A stretch of 64,000 nt of DNA from Arthrobacter sp. NicSoilB8 (GTDB taxonomy: Bacteria > Actinomycetota > Actinomycetes > Actinomycetales > Micrococcaceae), in the NCBI RefSeq assembly GCF_019977355.1, contig NZ_AP024655.1:4402001-4466000 (forward strand). The letters are read 5' to 3'. The position numbers were made by a program, and so were the translations under genes. The notes under the pieces are model-generated. The model was not told the origin of the DNA. It saw only the letters and a program-made list of their open reading frames with translations, and searched no databases. Each line of letters starts with the position of its first letter. The stretch's first letter is position 1. Positions 1 through 8,521 of the stretch are shown in pieces.

Positions 1-961
1 GCTCCTCCACCTCGCGCTGCCGGCCGAACACCTTCACCAGCGCGTGCCCGGTGTACGTCTCCTCGATCTGCCCGTTCAGCTCGCCGGTGTGTCTCCACTG
101 CGCGACGAACAGCTTCTGCGAGCGCTTGGCGATCACGGTGGTGGTCACGAGGGTCAGCGGAATGGTCACCAAGGCAATGATCGCCAGCGTGGGCGAGAGC
201 AGGAGCATCATCACCAGAACGCCCACGACGGTCAGCAGCGAGGTGACGGCCTGGCTGATGGACTGCTGCAGGCTCTGGGAGATGTTGTCGACGTCGTTCG
301 TCACCCGGCTGAGCAGCTCGCCGCGCTGCACGGTATCGAAGTAGCGCAGCGGCAGCCTGTTGATCTTCGCCTCGATCCGCTCACGCAGCCGGAAGACCGT
401 GCGCTGCACGACGCCGTTGAGAATATAGGCCTGCATCCAGCCGAACGCCGAGGCCAGCACGTACAGCACCAGCGCCCACAGCAGCACCGTGGCCAGCGCG
501 GCGAAGTCGATCCCGGTGCCCGGCGTCAGCGTCATGGCGCTGAGCATGTCCGCCTTCTGGTTCTCCCCGGCGGCGCGCAGCTGGGCGATCAACTGGTCCT
601 GACTCACCCCGGCGGGCAACTGCTTGGACACGACGCCGGCGAAGATCAGGTTGGTGCCCTCGCCCAGCAGCCGGGGCCCGATCACCGAGAACGTCACGCT
701 CACGACGGCGAGCAGCAGGACCAGCGTCAGCCACAGCCGTTCGGGCCGCAGCTCCCCCAGCAGCCGCCGGGCGGACGGGCCGAAGTTCATCGCCTTCTCG
801 GCCGGGATGTTCATCCCGGCAAACGGGCCGCCGCGGCCCGGCCCGCCCGCCGGGCGGGGAATCCGCAGCGGGGCCTGCGCGGCCGGAGCGGCGCCGGGGG
901 TCGTACCGGCCGCGGGCGCGGCGGCGGGGGCCGGCGTCGGCGCCTTGTCGGTGCGGCTCAT
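1..961 (-). CDS. ABC exporter half-transporter, membrane domain (3' part cut by window edge)
   Basis: Reads leftward out of the window, so only about the first 320 residues are visible. After an Ala/Pro/Gly-rich N-terminal extension of about 45 residues come membrane segments (LTLVLLLAVVSVTFSVIGP, then a segment near LLWALVLYVLASAFGW) and the exporter coupling signature RGELLSRVTNDVDNISQSL, followed by VMMLLLSPTLAIIALVTIP. The nucleotide-binding domain lies outside the window. The ATG at 961 overlaps the TGA of the upstream half-transporter by four bases, which indicates translational coupling. Because the upstream partner carries a degenerate ATPase site, this subunit is expected to carry the complete catalytic site of a heterodimeric multidrug-type exporter (inference). 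Substrate unknown. Confidence 0.88.
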   Translation of the reverse strand, partial: MSRTDKAPTPAPAAAPAAGTTPGAAPAAQAPLRIPRPAGGPGRGGPFAGMNIPAEKAMNFGPSARRLLGELRPERLWLTLVLLLAVVSVTFSVIGPRLLGEGTNLIFAGVVSKQLPAGVSQDQLIAQLRAAGENQKADMLSAMTLTPGTGIDFAALATVLLWALVLYVLASAFGWMQAYILNGVVQRTVFRLRERIEAKINRLPLRYFDTVQRGELLSRVTNDVDNISQSLQQSISQAVTSLLTVVGVLVMMLLLSPTLAIIALVTIPLTLVTTTVIAKRSQKLFVAQWRHTGELNGQIEETYTGHALVKVFGRQREVEE

Positions 962-2691
962 ACCGCCTCCTCCGCCGCGAGCTGGGAGTTCACAATCTCC
1001 TGATACGTCTCCGATGTCTCCAGCAACTCCTCGTGCGTGCCGTGGGCGACAATCCTGCCGCGGTCCAGCACCAGGATTTGGTCCGCGTCCGCGATGCTGG
1101 AGACCCGCTGGGCGATGATCACCAGGGTGGCCCCCGCGGTGTTCTTCTTGAGCGCCAGCCGCAACCGGGCGTCCGTGGCGGTGTCCAGCGAGGAAAACGA
1201 GTCATCAAAGATGTAGAGCTCGGGCCGTTTCACAAGCGCCCGGGCGATCGCGAGCCGCTGCCGCTGGCCGCCGGAAACGTTGGTGCCGCCCTGCGAAATC
1301 GGCGCATCCAGCCCGCCCTCCATCTCCCGGACGAAGTCCTCCGCCTGCGCTATCCCCAGCGCCCGCCACAACTCGGCCTCGGTGGCGTCCGGTTTGCCGT
1401 AGAGCAGGTTGCTGCGCACCGTGCCGGAGAACAGGTAGGGCTTCTGGGGGACCAGGCCGATGTGCCCCCACAGCAGGTCCGGGTGGAGCTCACGGACGTC
1501 CACGCCGTCGATCCGCACCGAGCCGGACGTCGCGTCGAAGAGCCGCGGCATCAGGTTCACCAGGGTGGTCTTGCCGGAGCCGGTGCTGCCGATGATCGCC
1601 GTCGTCTGCCCCGCGCGGGCGGTGAAGGTGACGTCCTGGAGCACCGGCTGCTCGGCCCCCGGGTAGGCGAACCCGACGTCGATCATCTCCAGTTCACCCC
1701 GGCGCACCGCGCTGCTGACCGGGTGTTCCGGCGGCCGGACGCTGGATTCGGTCCCGAGCACCTCGCCGATCCGGTCCGCCGAGACGGAGGCGCGCGGGAT
1801 CATGATCGCCATGAACGTGGCCATCATGACGGACATCAGGATCTGCATGAGGTAGCTCAGGAACGCGATCATGGTGCCCACCTGCATGGAGCCGTCCTCG
1901 ATCCGGAACGCGCCGAACCAGATCACGGCCGTGCTGGAGACGTTGAGCACCAGCATCACGGTGGGGAATGCGAGCGCCATGAGCCGGCCGGCGCGCAGGG
2001 CGGTGTCCGTGACGTCCTCGTTGGCGCGGGCAAAGCGGGCGGTCTCCACGTCCTCCCGGACGAAGGCCCGCACCACGCGGATGCCGGTGAGCTGCTCGCG
2101 CAGCACCCGGTTGACGGTGTCGATCCGGGTCTGCATGAGCCGGAACAGCGGCACCATCCGGGTAATGATCGAGCCCACCGCAATCAGGAGCACCGGCACG
2201 CTGACGGCGATCAGCCAGGACAGCTGCAGGTCCTGCCGGATGGCCATGATCACCCCGCCGATGCATAGCATGGGCGCCGTGACCATGAGCGTGGCGGACA
2301 TCAGGACCAGCTGCTGGACCTGCTGGACGTCGTTGGTGGAGCGGGTGATGAGGCTGGGCGGCCCGAACCGGGTGACTTCCTGCTCGGAGAACGCGGCCAC
2401 CCGGCTGAAGATGGCGCCCCGGACGTCCCGGCCCAGGGCCATCGCGGCCTTCGCGCCGAAGTACACGGCGGCGATGGTGCACGCGATCTGCAGCAGGGTA
2501 ACCATGAGCATCATGCCGCCGACGCGCAGGATGTAGTCCGTGTCCCCCCGCGCCACGCCCTGGTCGATGATGTCCGCGTTCAGGGTCGGCAGGTAGAGCG
2601 AGGCGATGGACGCCGCCAGCTGGAAGACGACGACGGCGACCAGCAGCCGCCGCTGCGGCCGCAGGTACTCGACGAGCAGCTTCCAGAGCAT
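958..2691 (-). CDS. ABC exporter half-transporter, full TMD-NBD subunit with degenerate catalytic site
   Basis: 577 residues: six-helix exporter membrane domain (about 15-300) fused to an ATPase domain. Visible motifs are Walker A GSTGSGKTT (about 367), Q-loop VPQKPYLF, signature NVSGGQRQR (about 468) and Walker B LYIFDDSFSSLD (about 490). The catalytic glutamate after Walker B is Asp and the switch histidine is Gln (IIAQRVSS, about 526), as is known for the degenerate subunit of heterodimeric exporters such as TM287/288 and BmrCD. It is coupled by ATGA to the next gene at 961, its presumed partner. An XRE-type regulator gene lies 52 bp upstream on the same strand. Likely a drug, lipid or peptide exporter; substrate unknown. 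Confidence 0.92.
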   Translation of the reverse strand: MLWKLLVEYLRPQRRLLVAVVVFQLAASIASLYLPTLNADIIDQGVARGDTDYILRVGGMMLMVTLLQIACTIAAVYFGAKAAMALGRDVRGAIFSRVAAFSEQEVTRFGPPSLITRSTNDVQQVQQLVLMSATLMVTAPMLCIGGVIMAIRQDLQLSWLIAVSVPVLLIAVGSIITRMVPLFRLMQTRIDTVNRVLREQLTGIRVVRAFVREDVETARFARANEDVTDTALRAGRLMALAFPTVMLVLNVSSTAVIWFGAFRIEDGSMQVGTMIAFLSYLMQILMSVMMATFMAIMIPRASVSADRIGEVLGTESSVRPPEHPVSSAVRRGELEMIDVGFAYPGAEQPVLQDVTFTARAGQTTAIIGSTGSGKTTLVNLMPRLFDATSGSVRIDGVDVRELHPDLLWGHIGLVPQKPYLFSGTVRSNLLYGKPDATEAELWRALGIAQAEDFVREMEGGLDAPISQGGTNVSGGQRQRLAIARALVKRPELYIFDDSFSSLDTATDARLRLALKKNTAGATLVIIAQRVSSIADADQILVLDRGRIVAHGTHEELLETSETYQEIVNSQLAAEEAV

Positions 2692-2743
2692 CCGGTCTCC
2701 ACTTCACGCGACACGCACAGTTTCACGCAGAACAATGTGAGGG

Positions 2744-3742
2744 TCAGTTTACGTCCGGCGGCCGGGAGTAAGCCGGGTTCCTCTCAGGGCGAAGCGATGC
2801 AGGGCGGACTCTGGATCTCATCGCATCAGCATGGTCACTCCGGCACATCGCCTTCGGGCGGGTTGGACAGTGCGTGACTAGCGGGAGCCGGGCGGGGAGG
2901 GGCTTTCCGGCGTTCCAGCTGGCCAGGAAGTTGAGCTGTTCCTGGGCATGGCTGCCGGGTTCGGCGGTGTAGGCGATGAGCGTCAGGCCTTCTCCGGGCA
3001 GTTCGAGGTCGTCGCCGGTGAGTTCGATCTCGCCGACGAGGGGGTTGCGCAGGGTTTTGCGTGCTGTCCGGTGGAAGCGGACATTGTGCCGGGCCCAGCG
3101 GGTGGAGAATTCGGTGCTTCCGGCGGCGAGGTCACCGATGAGGCTGTTCAGGTACCGGTCGCGCGGATTGCGGCCGGACTCGGAGCGGAGGGCGGCCGCA
3201 AAGTCGTCGGCGAGGATGTTCCAGTCGACGAAGAAGTCCTGTGAGCGGGGATCGAGGAACATGAACCGGGCGAGGTTGAGGGGAAGGGCATCGGGGGCGA
3301 GGATGCCGGCGTAGAGGGCGAAGCAGAGGCTGTTCGCTGCCACGATCTCCATGCGTGAGTTCCGGACGTACGCGGGCGTGCCGGTCATCCCGGCGAGAAT
3401 CCGTTCGACGCTCGGCCGCACTTCGGCCCGTGCCCTGCGGCTGCCGGCCGGACGGGACGGTGCTGCGGCTTTGGCCAGGTCAAACAGGTGGGCCCGTTCG
3501 GCCTCATCCAGCTGCAAGGCCCGGGCGAGCGAGTCCAGGACGGAGTCAGAGACTCCGCGCAGGTTGCCGCGTTCGAGGCGGGCGTAATATTCCGTGCTGA
3601 CACCGGTCAGCAGGGCGACTTCCTCGCGCTTGAGTCCGGCGACCCGCCGCGTCGCGCTGTAGGCAGTCAGGCCGGCCTGGGCGGGGGTGATGCGCGATCT
3701 GCGGCTCATGAGGAACTCGCGGACGTCCTTGTTGTTGTCCAT
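2744..3742 (-). CDS. XRE-family transcriptional regulator with MmyB-type ligand domain
   Basis: 332 residues. The N-terminus (MDNNKDVREFLMSRRSRITP..AGL) and helix-turn-helix GLKREEVALLTGVSTEYYARLERGN (residues about 36-60) are those of the MmyB-like family, followed by its C-terminal ligand-binding domain (PAYVRNSRMEIVAANSLCFALY through LTLIAYTAEPGS). Family members usually stop soon after the LASW motif. Here some 50 extra residues of unusual composition follow (PTRPKAMCRSDHADAMRSR). A shift of one base just after LASWNA would end the protein about nine residues later, so the tail may result from a small indel. The start is at the family-typical MDN, with a G-rich stretch abutting it. Probably regulates itself or its neighbours, the ABC exporter downstream and the gene set upstream. 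Confidence 0.88.
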   Translation of the reverse strand: MDNNKDVREFLMSRRSRITPAQAGLTAYSATRRVAGLKREEVALLTGVSTEYYARLERGNLRGVSDSVLDSLARALQLDEAERAHLFDLAKAAAPSRPAGSRRARAEVRPSVERILAGMTGTPAYVRNSRMEIVAANSLCFALYAGILAPDALPLNLARFMFLDPRSQDFFVDWNILADDFAAALRSESGRNPRDRYLNSLIGDLAAGSTEFSTRWARHNVRFHRTARKTLRNPLVGEIELTGDDLELPGEGLTLIAYTAEPGSHAQEQLNFLASWNAGKPLPARLPLVTHCPTRPKAMCRSDHADAMRSRVRPASLRPERNPAYSRPPDVN

Positions 3743-3924
3743 CCCCCTACGCTACGACGCCGAAGGAGGCCTCTAACAGGAACTGGCAGTACACCGTACA
3801 ACAGGCACTCCCCGGGGTCTGAAGGGGCTGGTTTTCTTGAATCAGTTGCTCTTCCCGCTTCGAAAGGACCTCATGCCCGTCTCCGCCGTCAGCCCTTCGA
3901 TCACGGTGACATCCCTGGCCCTGA
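3743..3924. other. Intergenic region upstream of the XRE regulator gene
   Basis: Non-coding stretch between the minus-strand regulator and the first plus-strand open frame. It should hold the regulator promoter (minus strand) and possibly one for the rightward genes. I see no clear -35/-10 pair or palindrome. Confidence 0.5.
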
Positions 3925-4116
3925 TCCGGGAGGCCTGCCAGGACGGCCGGTCAGCGCGGCCGGGCGATCGTGCAGGGCTTCATGGAAGGGCTGCGCGCAA
4001 GCCTCGGGTGGACCGCGCTGATCCTCGTCATTCTCGTATTAGCCGCCCTGAGGCTGCGCCGTGGTCAAAGAAAACCGTGGTCCAAGGAAAACAGTGACCA
4101 AAGGAAAACAGCATGA
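3925..4116 (+). pseudogene. Remnant of a membrane protein C-terminus, or a small one-pass membrane ORF
   Basis: This frame is open from 3925 and ends with a TGA that overlaps the next ATG (ATGA, 4113-4116). Its last 44 codons (ATG at 3982) encode MEGLRASLGW, then a hydrophobic helix TALILVILVLAALRL and a basic tail. That resembles the end of a multi-span transporter, but there is no room upstream for the rest of such a protein. The stop/start overlap suggests it was once a real gene co-translated with the cupin gene. I read it as a deletion remnant; a genuine small membrane protein is the alternative. The family cannot be named. Confidence 0.35.
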
Positions 4117-4524
4117 GACTCATTGACCCGGCACCCACTGCAAAGGCCCCGGCCGAGAGGTTCACGGGAGACGTTTACCTCACCCCGCTCCATGCCGGCG
4201 AGGCGCCGTCGAGGCTGGTTGCCGCGTTGGTGCACTTCACCCCCGGGGGCCCGCACCAACTGGCATTCCCACCCACTGGGGCAGACCCTGCGGTGCACCG
4301 AGGGCGCCGGGCTGGTCGGCACACGCGACGGGACGGCCATTCTCATGCGCCCCGGAGACACAGTCCACACGCCGCCCGGCGAAGAACACTGGCACGGCGC
4401 CGTACCCGCCAGCCTGATGTGCCACCTGGCCTTGGCCGAACACGACAACGGGCAGAGCGCCACATGGCTCGAACCGGTCACCGATCTCGACTACGCGACA
4501 GCCCACACCCAAGCAGTCCGATAA
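4113..4524 (+). pseudogene. Cupin-domain protein gene with a single-base frameshift
   Basis: Two overlapping frames each carry half of one protein. Frame 1 from ATG 4113 gives MRLIDPAPTAKAPAERF..LVAALVHFTPG. The sense then moves to another frame with GARTNWHSHPLGQTL, VGTRDGTAILMRPGD, PPGEEHWHGA and MCHLALAEH. The switch falls in the run of five G at 4245-4249. Removing one G restores a 136-residue cupin with metal ligands in the usual WHxHP..Q and EEHWHG motifs. Small cupins of this kind often sit beside carboxymuconolactone-decarboxylase-like genes, as here. As written, the gene cannot make the full protein. It is either a true pseudogene or an assembly error in a homopolymer. Confidence 0.85.
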
Positions 4525-4540
4525 CCGAAAGGACCGCTCC

Positions 4541-4861
4541 ATGACTGAAACAAGCCAGACCCGCGCTCAACAACTCATCGGCGACTTTGCGCCCAAACTT
4601 GTGGACCTCACCGACGGCGTGCTCTTCGGCGACATCTGGGAGCGTAGCGAACTCTCGCCGCGGGACCGCAGCCTCATCACGGTCGCCAGCCTGATTACAA
4701 GCGGCAGCACCGACCAGCTGCCGGGACATCTTGCCCGGGCAAAGACCAAAGGCCTGACCGAAACCGAACTCAAGGAGGCCATCATCCATCTGGCCTTCTA
4801 CGCCGGATGGCCCAAAGCCATGTCCGCAATCGCAGTAGCCAAGGAGATCTTCACGGACTGA
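4541..4861 (+). CDS. Carboxymuconolactone decarboxylase family protein
   Basis: 106 residues, the usual size for a single CMD domain. Motifs include GDIWERSELSPRDRSLITVASLI and GLTETELKEAIIHLAFYAGWP, typical of the cofactor-free CMD group. The CxxC pair of AhpD-type peroxidases is absent. The start at ATG 4541 follows GAAAGGA at good spacing, 16 bp after the cupin frame. It was probably co-transcribed with the cupin; the substrate is not predictable. A long hairpin just downstream should end the transcript. Confidence 0.9.
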   Translation: MTETSQTRAQQLIGDFAPKLVDLTDGVLFGDIWERSELSPRDRSLITVASLITSGSTDQLPGHLARAKTKGLTETELKEAIIHLAFYAGWPKAMSAIAVAKEIFTD

Positions 4862-4898
4862 GTCTAGTAATCCTTAAACGTACGGACCCTTAACACAC

Positions 4899-4937
4899 GG
4901 AAGCATCTTCCGCTCACGGTGAGCGGAAGATGCTTCC
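4899..4937. terminator. 19-bp perfect inverted repeat between convergent genes
   Basis: The arms at 4899-4917 (GGAAGCATCTTCCGCTCAC) and 4919-4937 are exact complements, meeting almost at the centre. It sits between the CMD gene (ends 4861) and the leftward binding-protein gene (ends 4962), so it probably acts as a bidirectional terminator. There is no strong T tract. Confidence 0.75.
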
Positions 4938-4961
4938 AGCTTCGGGCCGATCTGGGGACCT

Positions 4962-6137
4962 TTAGTCCTTGCCGAGGCCTTGGGCGGAGATCTTCTGCCC
5001 GGCCGCGGTCTCGCCGAGAACGCTGTTGAGGGCCGTGAGGTCGAAGATGCCGTTGATGTCGGCCTGCTTGGTGGTGCCGGCGTCGACGCCGTCCTGCAGC
5101 AGCTTCTTGTACGTCCCGGCGAGCGGGTCGATCGTGAAGACAATGTTCTTCAGGGACCGGTCGATCACGTCCGCCGGCAGCGCCGAGCCGGACGCTGCCT
5201 TCAGCGCGCCGTTGAGGACCGTGGCCTTCTCCCCGGCCGGGGCCGTGTTGAGCCAGGCCACGGATTCGGCGTGGCCCTTCAGGAGCGCCTGCACGGTGGC
5301 CGGGTGCTCGGCCGCGAACTTCTTGTTCACGATCAGGACCGTCGTGGGGAACTCGCCGGGCTTGCCAGACAGTGAACCGTCCCACAGGTCCTTCTCATCG
5401 ACCAGGACCTTCGCCCCGGCCTGCAGGACCAGGCGGGAGGCCCAGGGCTCCGGCAGCCACGCCCCGTCGAGCTTGCCGTCCTGGAACAGTTTCAGGGTCT
5501 GGGCGTTCTCGGTGGGGTTGATCGCGACGTCGCCGCCGCCGTCGGTGGAGGTCTTGAACCCCTGCTTGCCGAGCCAGGCCCGCAGGGCCACGTCCTGGGT
5601 CCCGCCCAGCTGCGGGGAGGCCAGCGTCGTGCCCTTCAGATCCGCGGCCGTGTTGATGCCCGGCCTAACCACCAGCTGCGCCCCGCCGGCCGCGGCGCCG
5701 GCGATGATGCTGACGGACTGGCCGTTGCTCTTGACGTAGGAGTTGATCGCCGGGTTCGGGCCGATGTAGGTCGCGTCGATCGCGCCGGCGTTGAGGGCCT
5801 CGATCGCGGCCGGGCCGGCGTTGAAGACCTGCGTGCTCAGCTTCGTCTGGCCCAGCTCCTTCGCGATCAGCCCCCGGCTGACACCGACCAGGGCCGCGCC
5901 GTGCGTGATGTTCCCGAAGTAACCCAGCCGCAGCTCGGCGGCCGGACCGGTGTCCGCGGCGGCCACCGCCGGCGCCGCCTCCGGGCTGCGGGACAGCGAG
6001 GACGCCACCGCGGCACCGGCCCCGATCAGGAGCACCAGGGCGGTGGCGAGGGCGATCTTGCGACCACGGTGACGGCTAGGGCCTCGCGATTCGCCCGCGA
6101 CAATGCGGGTGGACCCTGGCTGGTGGTTGGATGTCAT
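4962..6137 (-). CDS. Sulfonate/taurine-type ABC transporter substrate-binding protein
   Basis: 391 residues from ATG 6137, chosen because GAAGGA lies just upstream; an in-frame extension to 6233 has no such site. A basic N-terminus is followed by a membrane/signal segment (KIALATALVLLIGAGAAVAS) without a lipobox Cys. The mature part reads as the SsuA/TauA/NitT family: LRLGYFGNITHGAALVG, FNAGPAAIEALNAGAIDATYIGPNPAINSYV, LVVRPGINTAADLKGTTLASPQLGGTQDVALRAWL. No permease or ATPase gene is adjacent, so partners must be elsewhere. The ligand could be an aliphatic sulfonate or a related anion. Sequence alone does not settle it. Confidence 0.88.
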   Translation of the reverse strand: MTSNHQPGSTRIVAGESRGPSRHRGRKIALATALVLLIGAGAAVASSLSRSPEAAPAVAAADTGPAAELRLGYFGNITHGAALVGVSRGLIAKELGQTKLSTQVFNAGPAAIEALNAGAIDATYIGPNPAINSYVKSNGQSVSIIAGAAAGGAQLVVRPGINTAADLKGTTLASPQLGGTQDVALRAWLGKQGFKTSTDGGGDVAINPTENAQTLKLFQDGKLDGAWLPEPWASRLVLQAGAKVLVDEKDLWDGSLSGKPGEFPTTVLIVNKKFAAEHPATVQALLKGHAESVAWLNTAPAGEKATVLNGALKAASGSALPADVIDRSLKNIVFTIDPLAGTYKKLLQDGVDAGTTKQADINGIFDLTALNSVLGETAAGQKISAQGLGKD

Positions 6138-6427
6138 GGAAAAGTCCTTCAGTGAATGGGGGTACCCGCCGGGGGCCATGGCCAGTGACCCCAAATGGAC
6201 GAGGTGAACGGTGATCGGGTGATCGGATGCCATGACATTACGGACGCACCCTGATCCGGATCAAAGGCCGGCGCCACGGAAGGTCAACCGCGGAAACGCG
6301 ACGTCACCAACGGACACACGACGTCAGGCAGCGTCGCAAACCGTCATCGGCCTCCCGTTATTGCCGGGCCGGACTGTTTAGCGGCGCTTCCTTGCCGGGC
6401 CTGCGGCCCGGGTGTAGCTTGGGGCGG
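6138..6427. other. Intergenic region between divergent genes
   Basis: Contains the leftward promoter of the binding-protein gene and the start region of the VOC gene. No convincing operator or RNA motif seen. Confidence 0.4.
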
Positions 6428-6811
6428 ATGCTGAGCATCGGCTCGATTGTGATCCGCGTGAACGACCTCGAACGCCAGATGAGATTCTGGCAGGCTGCCC
6501 TGGGCTACGAGCCCCGATACGAGCCCGACGGCGACTTCGTCATCCTCCAGCCGCCGGGCGGCGGCGGCACATGCATCTCCCTGGACCGCGTCCCCGCGGC
6601 CGTCCAGATCCCGCCGCGCCTGCATCTGGACCTTTACGCGGACCAGCAGGACGCCGAGGTGCAGCGTCTCCTGGACCTGGGCGCCACCCGGGTCGAGTGG
6701 AGCAAGCGGCCGGCGGACGCGGACTACGTGATCCTGTCCGATCCGGAAGGAAACCGGTTCTGCGTCGTGGACACCACCGGGACGGGCAACTCCCCGGACC
6801 ATGCCACGTAG
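6428..6811 (+). CDS. VOC (glyoxalase/bleomycin-resistance fold) family protein
   Basis: 127 residues. The opening IGSIVIRVNDLERQMRFWQAALGY and the close YVILSDPEGNRFCVVD are characteristic of VOC proteins of the glyoxalase-like group. I start at ATG 6428 (preceded by TTGGGGCGG), where the conserved first strand begins; 12 extra in-frame codons upstream lack similarity. VOC proteins bind metals or small ligands in many roles, and no specific activity can be assigned. Confidence 0.88.
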   Translation: MLSIGSIVIRVNDLERQMRFWQAALGYEPRYEPDGDFVILQPPGGGGTCISLDRVPAAVQIPPRLHLDLYADQQDAEVQRLLDLGATRVEWSKRPADADYVILSDPEGNRFCVVDTTGTGNSPDHAT

Positions 6812-6883
6812 CCGCTCCGCCTGAACGCCCGGTGCGGAGCGACGCCGCCGCTGCGGCGGCACTGGCACGGTCCTGGGGTCAGT

Positions 6884-6949
6884 GCAGTGGGGCGGCGCGC
6901 GTTGCGAATAGGCGACGATCCGGGTGATCATCATTCGCCGCCCCACTGC
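6884..6949. repeat. 14-bp inverted repeat in convergent intergenic space
   Basis: GCAGTGGGGCGGCG at 6884-6897 is exactly complementary to 6936-6949, with a 38-nt loop. A second small hairpin lies at about 6844-6860. Between the VOC gene (ends 6811) and the leftward carrier gene (ends 7057), so possibly a bidirectional terminator or a decayed mobile palindrome. Confidence 0.6.
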
Positions 6950-7056
6950 GGTCTGGTGCCGGCGGACTAGATGTGTCCGGGCATTCTTCCGTGGCGTCCC
7001 CGCTGATGGGTACGGTACGTGCCGTTGCGTTGCCGAAATCGCCGCGGCCGGACCGG

Positions 7057-8511
7057 TTACATGATGCCGGTAGGTACCAGCAGGACCCAGGCGAGGGCCG
7101 GCGCCACCAGAACCACGCCTCCGGCATAGGCCATCAGTTGGCGGTAGACGCGCTGCCGGTCGTTCTCACGGGCATTGGCGACGACCAGCGCGCCGTCGGT
7201 GGAGAACGGGGAGACGTCCACGACGGTGGCGGCGATGGCCAGTGCGGCTACGGTTCCGGAGGCGCTGAGCGAGCTGGTGGCAAGGAGCGGGCCGGCCAGC
7301 GGGATGAACGCAGTCAGCAACGCAGTGGAGGAGGCGAAGGCCGAGCCGACACCAATGACGTAACAGAGGACCAATGCCACCAGCAGCGGCGCGCCGAGTG
7401 CCAAAGCTTGCTCTGCGAGGGTGTCGATGACGCCCACGTGCTGGAGCAGGGAGACGTAGGTGATCATGCCGGCCACGAGCAGGACCGTGGACCAGGAGAT
7501 GCCGCCGATGAACGTTCGGTGTTCCTTGATGTTGACCAGGGCCAGCAGGAGGCCGGCGGAGAGGGCGACGAAGCCGATCGGCATGTGGAAGCCCAGTGTG
7601 CACACCAGCATCACCGCGATCAGCGCCAGCGTGAGGATCTGCTGGCCGCGAGGGCGGGTGGGCCGGGCGGTGTCGACGTCGGCATGCTGGCCTCCTTCGC
7701 CGTCGCGCAGCTTGCCCAGGAGGGCGAACAGCACGATTGTGAGCACGGACAGGATGAGATTGATGGCGAAGCTGGCGATAAAGAGTGCGCCTTGGGAGAC
7801 GGGAAATCCGTTCTTCAAGGCGATGTCGTGTACCAGCACACCGGCCACGGACAGCGGGGAAAAACCGCCGGCGTGAGCCCCGTTGATGATGAACGCACCC
7901 ATCAGAACTGGGTGGATCCGGGATTCGTAGGCGAACCCGATGGCCGCCGGCGCAAGCAACGCGACCGCAGCCGGCGAGAAGGTGCCAAGTGAGGTGAGAG
8001 CGGCGGCGATCAGGAAGAACACCCAGGGCAGCAGCATCGTCTTGCCCCTGACAAGGCGCACGCAGCTCTGGACAATGATGTCGATAGTGCCGTTCCTCTG
8101 GGCCATGCTGAAGAAGTACGTGACTCCGATGATCGTCAAGACGATGCTGGCCGGGAATTCCTCAAGGATCTGCTTGTCCGTCATTCCAAGCATGAAGTAG
8201 CCCACGCCGAAGGACGCGACCAGCCCCATGACGCCGATGTTCAGCGGCCATTTAGTGGCGACGACGAACATTCCGACGAGGATGACGAGCGGGATGATCT
8301 GGACGGCGGTCATGGAGTGCTCCGGTTCCGCGGTGGCTGAAGGGTTGAAGATGTCACCCCCCAGCACGAGGGCAATCAAAGCCAGGATCGCGAACCCGGC
8401 GGCCACCGCCACCAGTAGGATACGGCGGCGGCGGCGCCGGGACGGACGCGGAGCATCGCTGCCCCGAGTCTCGGCCGCAGCGACAGCGGTGCGGTGCTCA
8501 GTCTGGGTCAT
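7057..8511 (-). CDS. SLC13/MatC-type dicarboxylate carrier
   Basis: 484 residues. After a basic Arg-rich N-terminus there are about 12 hydrophobic segments in the pattern of the MatC (malonate/dicarboxylate carrier) family: PLNIGVMGLVASFGVGYFMLG, TSLGTFSPAAVALLAPAAIGFAYES, IINGAHAGGFSPLSVAGV, SAFASSTALLTAFIPLAGPLL. It lies 10 bp downstream of the PrpF-like isomerase gene on the same strand, so the two are almost certainly co-transcribed. Probably imports the dicarboxylate or tricarboxylate that the PrpF-like enzyme works on (inference). Confidence 0.85.
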   Translation of the reverse strand: MTQTEHRTAVAAAETRGSDAPRPSRRRRRRILLVAVAAGFAILALIALVLGGDIFNPSATAEPEHSMTAVQIIPLVILVGMFVVATKWPLNIGVMGLVASFGVGYFMLGMTDKQILEEFPASIVLTIIGVTYFFSMAQRNGTIDIIVQSCVRLVRGKTMLLPWVFFLIAAALTSLGTFSPAAVALLAPAAIGFAYESRIHPVLMGAFIINGAHAGGFSPLSVAGVLVHDIALKNGFPVSQGALFIASFAINLILSVLTIVLFALLGKLRDGEGGQHADVDTARPTRPRGQQILTLALIAVMLVCTLGFHMPIGFVALSAGLLLALVNIKEHRTFIGGISWSTVLLVAGMITYVSLLQHVGVIDTLAEQALALGAPLLVALVLCYVIGVGSAFASSTALLTAFIPLAGPLLATSSLSASGTVAALAIAATVVDVSPFSTDGALVVANARENDRQRVYRQLMAYAGGVVLVAPALAWVLLVPTGIM

Positions 8512-8521
8512 GATGGTCTCC

